DNA of 64,000 bases from Saccopteryx bilineata. Its lineage: Eukaryota > Chordata > Mammalia > Chiroptera > Emballonuridae. The stretch is taken from assembly GCF_036850765.1 (NCBI RefSeq), contig NC_089491.1:184987520-185051519 (forward strand), in the 5' to 3' direction. Below the pieces are notes generated by a model. The model did not search any database and was not told the origin of the DNA. It saw nothing but the letters and a program-made list of their open reading frames with translations. Below are positions 1 through 10,946 of this stretch, in pieces. Each line of letters opens with the position of its first letter. Within the stretch, counting starts at the first letter, position 1. A program made the position numbers and the translations under genes.

Positions 1-307
1 GGGTTCAATTCCTGGCGAGGGCACACAGGAGGAGCGCCCATCTGCTTCTCCACCCTTCCACCTCTCCTTTCTCTCTATTTATCTCTTCCCCTCCTACAGC
101 CAAGGCTCCATTGGAGCAAAGTTGGCCTGGGCGCTGAGGATGGCTCCATGGCCTCTGCCTCAGGCACTAGAATGACTCTGGTTGCAACAGAAGAATGCCC
201 CAGATGCGCAGAGCATCACCCCCTAGCGGGTTTGCCAGGTTTATCCCGGTCAGGCGCATGCTGGAGTCTGTCTTTCTGCCTCCCTGCTTCTCACTTCAGA
301 AAAATAC

Positions 308-338
<31 letters not shown>

Positions 339-346
339 AATAAAAT
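1..346 (+). repeat. Rhin-1-like tRNA-derived SINE, cut by window edge
   Basis: The copy starts inside the tRNA-like head, at the B-box region (GGTTCAATTCC at 3-13). It continues through the pyrimidine-rich middle (about 40-100), the GCTCCATTGGAGCAAAG block and the GGCGCATG block, and ends in an A-rich tail at 301-346. The A box lies outside the window. It lacks the extra CTCTGCCC unit seen in the 10.9-13.9 kb copies. Several CpG-type changes suggest moderate age. Confidence 0.9.
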
Positions 347-891
347 AACCTTAACACATAGTATTTGATCTTTACTGTCGCAATTCTTGCCATTCACCTT
401 TACATATACCTACTCTGACCAAAACATTAAAAATCTAATGCTCTGGTACCACATTTTCAATAGAAATCACACAATGAAAACTATGGAATTCATTTGACAA
501 ATGTTAGTACCTATCTTGGGACTTGACAGATAATAGAACTTTGAAAGTGATACACTAGTCCAAGTCCCTAGATTTAGAAACAAAATAAAGCCTAACTATT
601 AGATGAGTATTAAGGGAGAACTTACCAATCACACAATCACTAGGAATAATCAGTGAATATGGGGCACGTAACTTCTCTTGCACCTCACCTAATCCCTGCA
701 GAAATACTCTGGATAGTGACAAAGGTCCACAGAAATATTTTTTTCTAATCATTGCATCTTTGTTTACATTACTAAGCCTCACCTAACCCTCAAGCATTTT
801 ATAACTACTAACTATATATCTTTTTATTTTATTTTTGTATGGAAGTTAATACTGACTCAGAACTGGATTAGGATTAGAAACCATGCAAAAG

Positions 892-933
<42 letters not shown>

Positions 934-1343
934 ATATTGCACGTTAGCCAATATAAATGTCCTAAGAAGACTCCCTTTACATTTTGCCAATGAGATAGAC
1001 CCTCTCCCTGCCTCACATCAATAACCTTCTCCTTTACCTGAAAAGGTGCTACACACCTAAGATGTCTGCAAGCCCCACCCTCACCCTAGACGGAAGGAAT
1101 CTGAAGTTGGGTGTCTAAAGCTTTACCAGGAGTCACATGAATCAGCGGCTCTGTCTCGTGGTTAAATACACAGCTTCAACATGTATATTCTTCTAATGTA
1201 AAGAGAATATAGTGTTTTTAAGTGCTAATAAACATTTTCTAGAACATACTAGTGGGAGAGGGGATAGAAAAATGTAGATGAGAGCAAGGAAGAACAATTA
1301 AAGAAGCTACAGATTAAGCTGATTGTTCAAGAACACAGATTCA
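347..1343. other. No recognisable gene; AT-rich DNA
   Basis: I see no convincing coding region or identifiable repeat apart from the TA microsatellite at 892-928. A short minus-strand reading frame flanked by splice-like dinucleotides (626-695) is discussed under findings and is not called as an exon. Confidence 0.5.
892..928. repeat. (TA)n microsatellite
   Basis: Uninterrupted alternating T and A for about 36 bases, followed by AT-rich sequence. Confidence 0.95.
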
Positions 1344-1666
1344 AGGCCCTGGCCAGTTGGCTAAGTGGATAGAGCATTGGCCTAGTGTATGGATGTCCCA
1401 GGTTTGATTTTGGGTCAGGGCATATAGGAAAAGCAATCTCTTCCCTCTCCCCTTTCTCTTCTTCTTCCCTTCCTGCAGCCAGTGGCTCCACTGGTACAAG
1501 TATTGGCCCCAAGCGCTGAGTACATATAGCTCAGTTGATTCGAGCATTGGCCTCAGATGGAGGTTGCCAGGTAGATCCTGGTCGGGGTGCATGCAGCAGT
1601 CTGTCATCCCTCCACTCACTTAAAAAACAACAGCAAAGAAACAAAACAAAACAAAAAATACCCCCC
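1344..1666 (+). repeat. Older VES-like bat SINE
   Basis: The head begins GCCCTGGCCAGTTGGCTAAG with a degenerate A box and a decayed B box (GGTTTGATTT), followed by a CT-rich middle and an A-rich tail rich in AAAC. It is flanked by an 11-bp target duplication ACACAGATTCA at 1333-1343 and 1667-1677. It is far more diverged than the Rhin-1-like copies, so it is an older insertion. Confidence 0.8.
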
Positions 1667-1984
1667 ACACAGATTCATCCATTAAATTGCAAAGGATTCT
1701 CTGACTGCAAGTTATAATGTCATCTGAATGTTCTTGTATAACCAGTTAAAATCTAAGTATGAAAATGAAGAAAGTGAAACAGATGGTGTCAAGTTCCACA
1801 AATATCCTTGGAACAAGACCAGAACAAGTACCTCCCCTCAGTACTTGATTTATTCAGCACCCAACAGGAACAAAACGCTGATAATGTGTCAAAGGTTGTG
1901 TCTGGCGAAATGTGGACAGACACAGTGTTCCTGCCATTGGGGAGAAGAGCCTGAAATGGTAAAAAATCAATGACCTCTTAGGTG

Positions 1985-2250
1985 TGTCACCTATACTTGT
2001 TCATTATTTGATCTCAGCCCAACTGCTACTTCCTCAGGGAAGCCTTTCTCTGTGTCCCTGCACAGCCCAAGCCCAGACTCATCATGTGCCTGCAAAGCTC
2101 CATACACTCTCCCTTTCACAGCAAATACCAGACTGTAAGCTGCATCACAGTGTGAAACCATGTGTACAATCACTCTCTCATGATGAGTGGGTGCCACCTC
2201 CACTCAACTACAAGCTCCAGAAATGTAGGGCCTCTGTTTCTCCCAGCACT
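1985..2250 (+). repeat. LINE-2 (L2) relic
   Basis: The string order resembles the end of L2 ORF2 and its 3' UTR: a CTTCCTCAGGGAAGCCTT-like block followed by GACTGTAAGCTGCAT and a GGGCCTCTGTTT block. Identification is from memory of the consensus and is not aligned. Confidence 0.5.
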
Positions 2251-2389
2251 TAAAAGTTACAGAGCAGAGCATACTTAGTAATGCTAAATATCTGTCACCT
2301 CAATCAAAGCCTAGGCCAGTGACATCCAATTCCATTCTCCAATTTGTGTGTGTGTGCACGTACGCGCTCTGGTGTAAGTTAAAAAAACA

Positions 2390-2520
2390 TTTTATATGCC
2401 TTTTATTATGGTAAAACTTACATAATGTAAGATTTACCATTTTAGCCCTTTTTAAGTGTAAAATTCATTGGCATTAAGTAGCTTCACAATGTTTTTCAAC
2501 CATCACCACCAGTTATTTTA
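2390..2520 (+). repeat. Ancient L1M-type 3' fragment
   Basis: TTTTTAAGTGTAAAATTCAT, GGCATTAAGTAGCTTCACAA and CAACCATCACCACC occur in the order found in old mammalian L1 3' regions. It is too short to assign a subfamily. Confidence 0.5.
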
Positions 2521-3189
2521 TGAAGATCCCTTTTAATGTCAAAAGTTTTCAAAGAAGTCCCAACCATAAAACACACTCACACCCACAAACATGCATACAC
2601 GATAGCAATTCTAATTTAGTATTCATTATATTTAAAACCATATACAATGGCAGACCTAGTACTATGACTTTAAAAGGGCTTTTTGCTATGATAGCAATAA
2701 GACATATTTTACATACATTAGAAAAGTGGCAATACATCTAAATGAGAGATCACAGCTGACTCAGTCAAGAGAGAGTGCTTGGCGCACATGTGGGCCTGCA
2801 GAGCCCTGCATTAACTGAGAAGTTCATACCTTGGGAACCTGTGGTTCTTCACTCATTACCACCTGCCAGAGTGGAGGAAGGTAGGTGACCATGTCCTAGA
2901 ACACCTTGAATCTTCCCATGCCTACAAATTATTTCCTCGCTACTAATGGGTAGTTGGTAAGTGTGGTATTTGGCGCTTATGCATATCTGCATACATATGA
3001 AGGAAGTAACAGTGCAAAAGTCTGTTTCTTTAGCAAAGTTGATATGGTAAATCTTTGCCATGCACAAAAGTCAAGTTCATTAGTGAAAAATGGGTTCAGA
3101 GCCTCAATAAAATAACATACCACTACATTAAGTTTTCCTTAACTAACTTTACACAATTATGCTGTCTTAGTCATACAAAAGCTTAGTTT

Positions 3190-3330
3190 AAATGTCACTA
3201 CCCAGATTAAGCCCTCCCTTGTTTTCCCTGGCAGAATCCCTGGTTAGCCATCATATGGTACTTTGCTTACATCTATTCTTGTCAGTATTTCCACAGACTT
3301 GTGACTTGTCAGTCTCCCCACATTCCCAGT
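3190..3330 (+). repeat. Probable L2 fragment
   Basis: Contains AAATGTCACTACCCAGATTA and a CCCTGGCAGAATCCCTGG-like block, the kind of sequence found near the 3' end of L2. The call is weak and based on pattern memory. Confidence 0.35.
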
Positions 3331-3423
3331 ACAGAGTTAAAACTTATTATCAGGGTTTGTTAAGTGACCAAACAGATCACTGAGGGAGAAGCTTTGGGCA
3401 CTGAGATGCCTGTTCACATGTTG

Positions 3424-3429
3424 CCATTC
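3424..3429. repeat. Proviral target-site duplication (distal copy)
   Basis: CCATTC directly abuts the TG of the first LTR and matches 6770-6775, which abuts the CA of the second LTR. A 6-bp duplication is typical of betaretrovirus-like integration. Confidence 0.9.
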
Positions 3430-3822
3430 TGCTGAGACCAGCTGGGCAATGGGCGTGCACAAAAGGAAGGTGCTGCAGGACTTAAGAAAATAAAAAACAA
3501 GACACAACATAAAGAAAAGATGGGTACAGGAGACTCCCAGCCTCTAGGACTGAGAGCCCAGATATCAGCAGCCTCATCGTCTTTACTCATTTCTTTAATC
3601 ATCAAGCAAATTAGCAAAGCATGGGTTCAGGTACAGAGAAGGATGATTAACTAAAACCTTTCAGAAATGCAGGAAATGGCTATAGGAGTCAGCTGCTTCC
3701 TTTAAACAATCTTATCAGTGCTTGCAGGGGCAGCGTTCTGCCCCCGCAGGACTTGGCGTTCCAAAATCTGCACCAAAGACTTATTTCAGGGCAGCATTCT
3801 AAACTCCGGCCATTTTCATACA
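3430..3822 (-). repeat. 3' LTR of the class II provirus
   Basis: This 393-bp repeat matches 6380-6769 almost end to end, with scattered substitutions and a few small indels. It is bounded by TG and CA. A minus-strand polypurine tract lies immediately outside it at 3823-3841. Confidence 0.92.
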
Positions 3823-3841
3823 TGCACCCTTTTTTGTTTTT
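3823..3841 (-). promoter_or_regulatory. Proviral polypurine tract
   Basis: On the minus strand this reads as a run of A and G (AAAAAAGGG with a nearby AAAAAC), directly upstream of the 3' LTR. That is where plus-strand DNA synthesis is primed in retroviruses. Confidence 0.75.
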
Positions 3842-4130
3842 GTATATATAGCTGTGAAGGCAGTTTTTGCAGCCTCTTTCTGTATTGATATGTCTGAGGG
3901 TTGGCTGTGAGCATCTGAGGTCTAAAGAAAAACATATTAAAATAATATATACATATCTCAATGAGACCTCCCAATAATCTAGTACCCCATTGTCTTATCC
4001 AAGAAATAGGATTAAGGGATTGCAGACCATCAGCAATGCCATGCACAGTGTTAATTAGACACATTCCAACATAAAGCTTCACAGGAATCGCAGGTCTCAT
4101 TATCCTTGCTACAGTCTCAAACTGCATACC
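3842..4130 (-). pseudogene. env transmembrane-subunit C-terminal remnant
   Basis: The minus-strand reading contains a LNPISWI-type motif followed by a hydrophobic stretch (LLGGLIEICIYYF), resembling the membrane-proximal and membrane-spanning end of betaretrovirus-like transmembrane Env. A 103-residue open frame spans 3816-4127, but the surface subunit and most of the transmembrane subunit are absent. The match is by motif memory, and the frame is a remnant with no evidence of function. Confidence 0.6.
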
Positions 4131-4399
4131 CTTTAGGGGCCCAGTTGATCACAGTTTTGTAGGAACCATTAAGTAACAAAACACTATTAGGCTCATGACA
4201 ATCTTCGCAGTGCATTTTTTTTAATGGATGAAGTCCAAAGTGTAAGGGTGGGCAGCTGTAGCACTGCCTGCAGCTAAGGCTCCTGGAAGATTAGCATGTG
4301 AACAAATATAAGTGATACGGAAAAATAAGTGGCGCTGTCGAACAGTTTCCTGTAACTGAGATTAGTAAGAGGTTGTGGTAAAGAAGGTTTTAACAAAGC

Positions 4400-4615
4400 T
4401 GTTTCAATCATCTTTGTGACTGGTACTACATAAGCAGAATCACTAAAATGTTAACTGAATTGGGAAAATCCTGCAAAGCAGAAATAACAGCATATAATTC
4501 AGTTTGTTGAGCAGAAAAATCTGGAGTAGAAATATGTTTCTGTATCACTCCCATATAGCCAGCATGTCCATTACCAGAGCCATCAGTAAAGATGGTGGGG
4601 GCAGCATTAGATAAA
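4400..4615 (-). pseudogene. Retroviral RNase H domain remnant (pol)
   Basis: The minus strand encodes FTDGS, holding the first catalytic aspartate, then an AQQTELYAV block with the catalytic glutamate about 30 residues later. A DSAYVV block, with another acidic residue, follows but lies in a shifted frame. The order and spacing are those of retroviral RNase H. At least one frameshift and a stop separate these blocks. Confidence 0.8.
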
Positions 4616-5990
4616 AGTTCCAGCCGAGTAATGTGAGATTAAAATCCATTGAGTGTGCCTCAGGAACTGGAAAAGGGTTTTTTTTTTTGGATAATGTTTA
4701 TCAATAATTCCTAGGAAATCAGCAAAAACTAACTGCCAGTGTAAATGATTCTGAAAACAAGAAACGTCAGCTCTTGTTAAGGGAAGGATGATTAATAGTA
4801 GATGGATCACAACCCACAAGTTGTCGAATCCATTCTCTTCCTTTGAGAATAAATGAAGAAATGATATCACGATAGGGAGAGAGAGATTTTACGGTAGAAA
4901 TAGGTAAGAATAGCCATTCAACTAATTTATCATGCTGAAATTAACACCTGTAGGAGAATGTGGTGAATTAAAAATCATCAATTGAAGTGGTTCTTTATCC
5001 TAAATATGATCTAATTGAGCCCAATGAATGTTTTCTTCCACTAATTGAAGTTCTTTTTCTGCTTCTTTGGTTAAAATTCTAGGACTATTCAGACGAGGGT
5101 CTCCACGCAAAAGAGAAAATAAAGAAGAGCTCATGTGTCATAATTCCCACTTTTGGGCGAAGCCAATTAATATCTCCCAATAATGTCTGTAAATCATTTA
5201 AGCTCTTAACGCTATCTCTGTGTATTTTCACTTTTTGGCGTCGTACTGTAGTGCGGTCTACAACAGTGCCTAAATAAGAGACCAAGATATTCTGTTGAAT
5301 CTTTTCAGGTGCTACTTTTAAGCCAACAATTTGCACCTGTTTTTCTAAAACAAAATAAGACTTTAAGTTCAGCGGTTCTCAACCTGTGGGTCGTGACCCC
5401 GGCGGTGGTCGAACGACCCACAGGTTGAGAACCGCTGCTTTAGTTAATACTTCTTGGTTTCTTACTGATACAAGAATATTATCCATATAATGGATGATGT
5501 AGCACTAAGGGAATTGTGACCGAACAGGTTCCAGGGCTTTAGCTACAAAGTTTTGACAAATAGTAGGGCTGTTAAACATGCCTTCCACTGAAATCTTTTC
5601 ATTGGCTCTTTAGCATTAGGGAAGGCACAGAAAAGGCAAATTTTTCTCAATCTTCCTGTGTCAAAGGTATAGTGAAAAAAACAATCTTTAAAATCAATCA
5701 CTATTAATGGTCATTTCTTAGGTATTAAAGATAGATTTTTGTATCCCTGGTTTAAAGCTCCCATAGATTGAATTACCACATTTACTGCACGTAAATGTGT
5801 CAAAAGTCTCTACTTTCCTTATTTTTTCTTAATCACAAACACTGGAGAATTCCATGGGCTAAATGACTCTTCTATGTGTCCTTTTCCTAATTGCTCCAAT
5901 ACTAATTCTTGAAGAGCCTCCAATTTTTCTTTAGTTAATGGCCACTGTTCAATCCAAACAGGCTTATCTGTTGTCCATTTTAAAGGCACT
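4616..5990 (-). pseudogene. Retroviral reverse transcriptase and connection remnant (pol)
   Basis: The minus-strand translation shows the fingers and palm order of RT: a [11 protein letters not shown] block, [19 protein letters not shown], a LRAVN block and a PLIVIDFKDCFF block. These are followed by YMDN at 5478-5489 where active enzymes carry YMDD, and then by LLGDINWLRP near 5150-5180. The change of the second catalytic aspartate to asparagine alone would abolish polymerase activity. Multiple in-frame stops and frameshifts occur, and a MITE interrupts the region at 5370-5437. The connection ends with an ADFLGIIDKHYPK block near 4685-4725. Confidence 0.88.
5370..5437. mobile_element. 68-bp palindromic hAT MITE (SPIN-like ends)
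   Basis: The sequence is almost entirely two inverted arms: CAGCGGTTCTCAACCTGTGG at the left and its reverse complement at the right, with about 15 unpaired central bases. The termini match the right end of the SPIN-like element at 31550-33279. The flanks are CTTTAAGTT and CTTTAGTT, an 8-bp-type duplication with one indel. It inserted into the provirus RT and is therefore younger than the provirus. It has no coding capacity and must have been mobilised in trans. Confidence 0.88.
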
Positions 5991-6059
5991 GCTTAGGCTT
6001 TAGAGAGGAGGCTTTTGTGAACAGCAGCCACTAGAGAAAACATGACAGATAATCTATTC

Positions 6060-6180
6060 CTTGTCTATGGCCTCTTATTTTAGGCTGAAGTACAATGCTT
6101 CTCAATTACTTGTAATAATTCTAAAAGTTTTACTTCGCTGGCTTTAGCCCTGCCAGCCTTCAACAACTGTTTTAAGAGGC
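6060..6180 (-). pseudogene. gag matrix N-terminal remnant
   Basis: The minus strand reads LKQLLKAGRAKASEVKLLEL followed by a LLQVIEKHC block, the helical pattern of betaretrovirus-type matrix before its conserved CPWF motif. The frame stops just after HCTSA. Downstream the sequence jumps into pol within about 100 bases, which marks the internal deletion of capsid, nucleocapsid and protease. Confidence 0.6.
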
Positions 6181-6359
6181 AGATATAGGGATGGCATTTC
6201 ATAATACTGTCCCTGTCCCCCATTGTTACCCTGTATTTTCCCAAGGGTGTCCTTACCACTCACCTGTGGCAGACTAAGCTGAGGCCTCTATTTCCCCCCG
6301 GGGTCCAGCAGTGGTTTTCTTGCCTTATTTATCACTTTGGTGATCCTTCTTCCCATCAT

Positions 6360-6376
6360 GAACCTGTTTGAGCACC
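6360..6376 (-). promoter_or_regulatory. Decayed tRNA-Lys-type primer binding site
   Basis: On the minus strand, three bases after the LTR end, the sequence is GGTGCTCAAACAGGTTC. It matches the lysine-3 type primer site GGCGCCCGAACAGGGAC at 12 of 17 positions, and three of the five differences are C-to-T or G-to-A changes of the kind CpG decay produces. Confidence 0.65.
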
Positions 6377-6379
6377 GAT

Positions 6380-6769
6380 TGCTGAGACCAGCTCGGCAAT
6401 GGGTGTGCACGAGAGGAAGGCACTGCAGGACTTAGGAAAATACACACAAGATGCAACATAAAGAAAAGACGGGTACAGGGGACTCCTAGCCTCTAGGACT
6501 GAGAGCCCAGATATCAGCAGCCTCATTGTCTTTATTCGTTTCTTTAATCATCAAGCAAATCAGCAAAGCATGAGTTCAGGTGCAGAGAAGGATGATTAAC
6601 TAAAACCTTTCAGGGATGAATAAAATGGCTATAGGGATCAGCTGTTTCCTTTACAATCTTATCAGTGCTTGCAGGGGCAGCATTCTGACCCCATTGGACT
6701 TGGCGTTCCAAAGCCCACACCAAAGACTTGTTTCAGGGCAGCATTCTGAACTCCAGCCATTTTCCTACA
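6380..6769 (-). repeat. 5' LTR of the class II provirus
   Basis: A 390-bp copy of the repeat at 3430-3822. On the minus strand it contains an AATAAAG polyadenylation-like hexamer (plus-strand TTTATT near 6530), which is AGTAAAG in the other LTR. The primer site follows directly. Confidence 0.92.
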
Positions 6770-6775
6770 CCATTC

Positions 6776-9658
6776 CATTACCTTAGCAGCAGTATAGATT
6801 TTAGCAGTGTCAGGAGATTAAAGAGTAGACACGGAGAGTAGACTACCATGCTGGCTAAAACATTAGGAGAGAAAGAAAAAGTAGGAGGGAAGGAAAGAGA
6901 AAGAAGCGGAGAGGGGATAAGAGGGAGGCAGGCTCACTTACAGACATCTGAACACAGGGCAGAAACCAGGACGGCCTGTGCCCCCTTGAGAAAAGACAAA
7001 TGCAGAGGTGAGGGTCTCCAGCGGGCAACCAGCTGCAGGGAATCCAAGGTCTGCAAGAATCTAAGGTCTGCACATTCCAGACATCCTGGCTCCCAAAGAA
7101 CACTAAACATTTGGGTCTGTACAGTGAGATTCATGCGGAATAAACCATGGATATTGAGAGAACAAGCAGAAATGGAGGATCCCAGGTGAAACTCAAAATC
7201 ATGATCCTGTTTGTCCAATCAGAACACTGTGTTCTGTAGACTTTAAAATTTTTTCTTGGTTTTATATCTTGGTACTATTGTATTTATTTATTGACTGTTC
7301 ATTAATTAAGTTGAATGATAGGTTTTTAATAAAATAATTCTGAAAAACACAATTTTGGGGTGATGTATCCTGAAAATTCTTAGTGGTCCAAAGTAGGGAG
7401 AACTTGGCCTGTGAGCCAGCCTTGCCCAGAAGCTCCCTGTCACTAGGTGACAGGAAACAAATGGCAAAGCTGAATACTTAGAAGACTCAGTGTTGAACCT
7501 CAATGACCGCTAATGGCCCCCAAAGAGAAAACTAAACACTAAGTCTCTTCTGATGCAAGCAATCACTATAAAATAATCTTGACCAAAAAAATCAGGCCTG
7601 ATCTGAACAAGCCTTTAGATGTCATTTTTAATTTTTAAAATACAGGAGTTAGAATGAGTTAGAGGAATACGTTACACTAAGCCACAGGGATGCCATCTAT
7701 AAAACCCAGCCTGAAGGAGATGGAATGAAAAACATTTCTTCAGTAAGTGAGATGCGAGGGGGAGCAAAGAGAGACGGACAGAGGTCATGTCAATTGTTTA
7801 AAAAGGCCATTGCATCATGTGGCTCTTATGTACAATAGATCCTGATTCAAATAATCTGTTTTTTAAGAGTACAACATTTATGAGACCATTGGCAATTTGA
7901 ATATTAATTAGGTAATTGATGATGGTAAGAGCTTATTGTTAATTTCTTGGTGTGGCAATGGTATTGCACTATTTTTTTAAAAAAGAATCTTTATTTTTTA
8001 GAGATATGCACTGAAATACTAAAAGATAATATGGTTTCTAGTATCTGCTTCAAATAATATTGGTGAGGGGAGGTGCAGGGAGCATATTACAAACTGGCCA
8101 CGAGTTGGCAATTGTTGAAGATGATCATAGGGTTCATTATGTGCATTATGCTGTCTTTCTACTTTAGACACTTAAAATTCTCCATTAAAAAATCAAACAA
8201 CAAAAGCTAAAAACAGAAGAATATAATATATCACTTCTGTCATCATTGTTTAACAAAAATAATCTTACAATGTCTCCCTTTCCAAGATGTTTTAAGCCAC
8301 TTCTTGAAACTTATTTCAACAGCACTAACCCAACTTCATATTTTCCTAATAGTGCTGCAGAAGGACCCACCCTATTGTTCCTCCCACTCACCTGGCAAAT
8401 ATCTCACCTGCTCTGAGAGGAGCGGGATAAAGAGCACAGCTGTCCTGACTGTCCCAGTGGGGCTCTCTTCTGTCATGAAGAATACTGTAGGGTTCAAGTA
8501 TTTCCACAGGAAAAGACAATTGTCCCTGCTTCTGCTTTTCACGCCTTGGGAAACAGTCTCCCCTTCCCTTAAGAAAATACAAACTCTGAAAGCTCTTTGT
8601 GTCCCTCCCAACCTAAAATCAGCAGGGAAAGTCACTGACTTCCACCTCAATTTTCAAACAATTTCAGTATATCCTAGCTACAATTTCACTTTATAATCTG
8701 TTCACATTGGGTCTCTGTAATCTGTAAGAGAAGAGATGTCCATACGTGACAGAACATGGGCAGTTAGAGAAGTTAGAGTCTATGTATCAAAGGAGTTCTA
8801 TTTGTGGCAATGGGGCTCATTTAATAAATCATTTTCTACATCTGGTGTTTTACTGGCCTAAAAAAATCCCAAGTTTGCCCTATACAGGTAGGAGTTCACT
8901 AACGTAAGAAAGTTCCAAATTATTATTGACCTCAGAAATATTTCAATAAACACCTAACCCAGCAATGCCACAAGAGTTAATATAGGATTGTTCAGTGTGT
9001 GAAAATAACACCAGTTTCTCTTAAAATGTAATTTATTGTCTTTTAAGTAATTCAACAGCTGGATCTAGTAGTTCACTGCATCGACTGGAATCTGAGAAGT
9101 ATGAAGTTAAATTCTAGGTCCCTTGTTTACAACACATGGACCTTCCTTTGTCTCTCTAAGCTTCAGTCATCTTTTGGGTAAGACAGGGATAAGTATTACA
9201 GTCTATCTCATAGAACTGAAATATAAATGGCATAAAGCATTCAATAATTGACAGTCCTCCTGATTATTAAAATTCCTACCACCATTATTATTGGGATTAG
9301 GTAAGATTAAAATGTGTGTCACCTTCCCTAATGTTTGGGGGTTGAAACCAAGCTCCGTGCATTTTCCTGGGGGAGTGTGCACCCCCACTAACATTAATTA
9401 AGGCTTAAATTTTAGTTTCCATGGTGCTTCCAAGTCTAACTAGAAAGCTATCTTACAGAAAATAGGAAAAAATGTAAAGATTAATTTCCCTTCTCTCCTA
9501 AAGAAAATAAGGCCAGTGTTATTACTATGACTTTAATTCTTAATATGTAATTTAGAAGAAACCTTTCAATTTAATGGTGGGATGAGGAAAAAACAAGCAA
9601 GTTAAAAACAAATACCACCAGCAGCAAATTTCACAAGTCTGAAAACTACAGTGGTTTT
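6776..9658. other. Mostly unique sequence with no recognised gene
   Basis: 6840-6930 is purine-rich. A probable L1M 3' fragment lies at 7970-8200. Open frames such as 8304-8696 (130 codons) have no recognisable domain and no splice or promoter context. No RNA gene is seen. Confidence 0.5.
7970..8200 (+). repeat. Ancient L1M-type 3' UTR fragment
   Basis: The blocks GAGATATGCACTGAAATA, CTGCTTCAAATAATAT, GGCCACGAGTTGGCAATTGT and the terminal CTTAAAATTCTCCATTAAAA follow the order seen in old L1 3' UTRs. No coding sequence is retained. Confidence 0.5.
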
Positions 9659-10037
9659 TTTGTTGTTGTTGTTGTTTTTTGTATTTTTCTGAAGTTGGAA
9701 ACGGGGAGGAAGTCAGACAGACTCCCGCATGCGCCCGACGGGGATCCACCCAGCACGCCCACCAGGGGGCGATGCTCTGCCCATCTGGGGCGTCGCTCTT
9801 TGCAACCAGAGCCATTGTAGTGCCTGAGGCAGAGGCCACAGAGCCATCCTCAGTGCCCGGGCCAACTTTGCTCCTATGGAGCCTTGGCTGCAGGAAGGGA
9901 AAAGAGACAGAAAGGAAGGAGAGGGGGAGGGGTGGAGAAGCAGATGGGCGCCTCTCCTGTGTGCCCTGGCCGGGAATCGAACCCAGGACTCCAGCACGCC
10001 AGGCCGACGCTCTACCACTGAGCCAACCGGCCAGGGC
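9659..10037 (-). repeat. Rhin-1-like SINE
   Basis: A full-length copy in reverse: T-rich tail at 9659-9679, body, and tRNA-like head ending GGCCAGGGC at 10037. It is flanked by a perfect 13-bp target duplication CTACAGTGGTTTT (9646-9658 and 10038-10050), as expected of L1-driven retrotransposition. Confidence 0.95.
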
Positions 10038-10194
10038 CTACAGTGGTTTTGATTATAAGTACATATTTATGTATAACTGATTTATGGTTTAGTAACATCA
10101 GCAATAACCTTTTATAATACACATACCTGGTCTGAGAAGTAAACAGAATTTTCAGAAATGAACTACTACAATTGGTATCTCTCTTCTCCAGAAC

Positions 10195-10810
10195 ACAAGG
10201 AAGATGAGGAGTGAGTTGCCCCATCCTCATGGCCGCTGGTGACAGCAGAGCCCTTCAGAGCAGAGAGCTGGGCCAAACCTGAGTCACCACTGAAACATTT
10301 CACCCAGACCACCAGTACACAGTGGCAGCGGCCTGAGCCTGAACCACTGAGCTGGAGCCAAAGAAAAATGAGTTCGGCCATCCCCACGTCTTCAGATCCC
10401 ATTCGTGCCAGTGGGGACTCAACTTTGGAAACAGATCTCAGGAGGGAGCCAGAAGCCTCAGAGCTCTGAATGCAGATCATTTATCCCCAAACATGAGAGG
10501 CAATTGGGGTCCCAGGAGTCTGAATCGTCTTGAAAATATACTCTGGTTATTTTGATGACCTGTAGGAATCACTGAATTTCTGATGCAAAACTGAGCCCCC
10601 TGATGCCTGCCTGAGTTTGTCAAAAGTAAAACTGGACATCACCTCTGACATCCTGACCAGCTTTCTAACAAGAACTAATGAGCACTATTAAGACCCTTGG
10701 AGATCTGTGGGAGAAGGGTGCTTTAGAAACTGACAGAACTGTGGGTTTTTCTTTTTAGTCTATTCAGTTACCAAAATGAATTTCCTCAAATAAAATAATA
10801 TATGCTGGTT
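10195..10810 (+). other. Unidentified transcript-like segment
   Basis: This block is less AT-rich than its surroundings, holds a 76-codon open frame (10239-10469) and ends near an AATAAAATAA signal at about 10790. I do not recognise the protein in any frame. It could be an old processed pseudogene or non-coding DNA. No target duplication was found. Confidence 0.2.
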
Positions 10811-10946
10811 TTCATATATTGAAGATCAAGAGAAGGATATGGAGAGTACCTCTAATCAGCTGAAAGTATGGCAAGTAAGACACTATGTGGCACCCAAGGA
10901 CACAAGACGGGAACACACATTCAAATCTGGGAGGCTATTGTAGCAC

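Larger units (their letters stand above)
3430..6769 (-). mobile_element. Deleted class II (betaretrovirus-like) endogenous provirus
   Basis: The provirus is 3.34 kb with both LTRs (3430-3822 and 6380-6769), both TG...CA bounded, and a 6-bp duplication CCATTC outside them. The reading direction is minus, shown by the primer site next to the high-coordinate LTR, the polypurine tract next to the low-coordinate LTR, and the order gag, RT, RNase H, env. The interior is only about 2.56 kb, so most of gag, all of protease, integrase and most of env are missing. All frames carry stops and shifts, so it is non-coding today. A 68-bp hAT MITE later landed in RT (5370-5437). The RT and matrix motifs and the env end resemble HERV-K and MMTV-type viruses, which is the basis for class II. 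Confidence 0.92.

Noticed and set aside
892..928. Promoter TATA element
   Set aside because: It is a TA microsatellite with no transcription context.
5085..5336. Functional retroviral polymerase frame
   Set aside because: The frame is a fragment of a decayed provirus with stops, a MITE insertion and a changed catalytic motif.
8304..8696. 130-codon open frame
   Set aside because: Frames overlap on the opposite strand, with no domain and no context. Likely chance.
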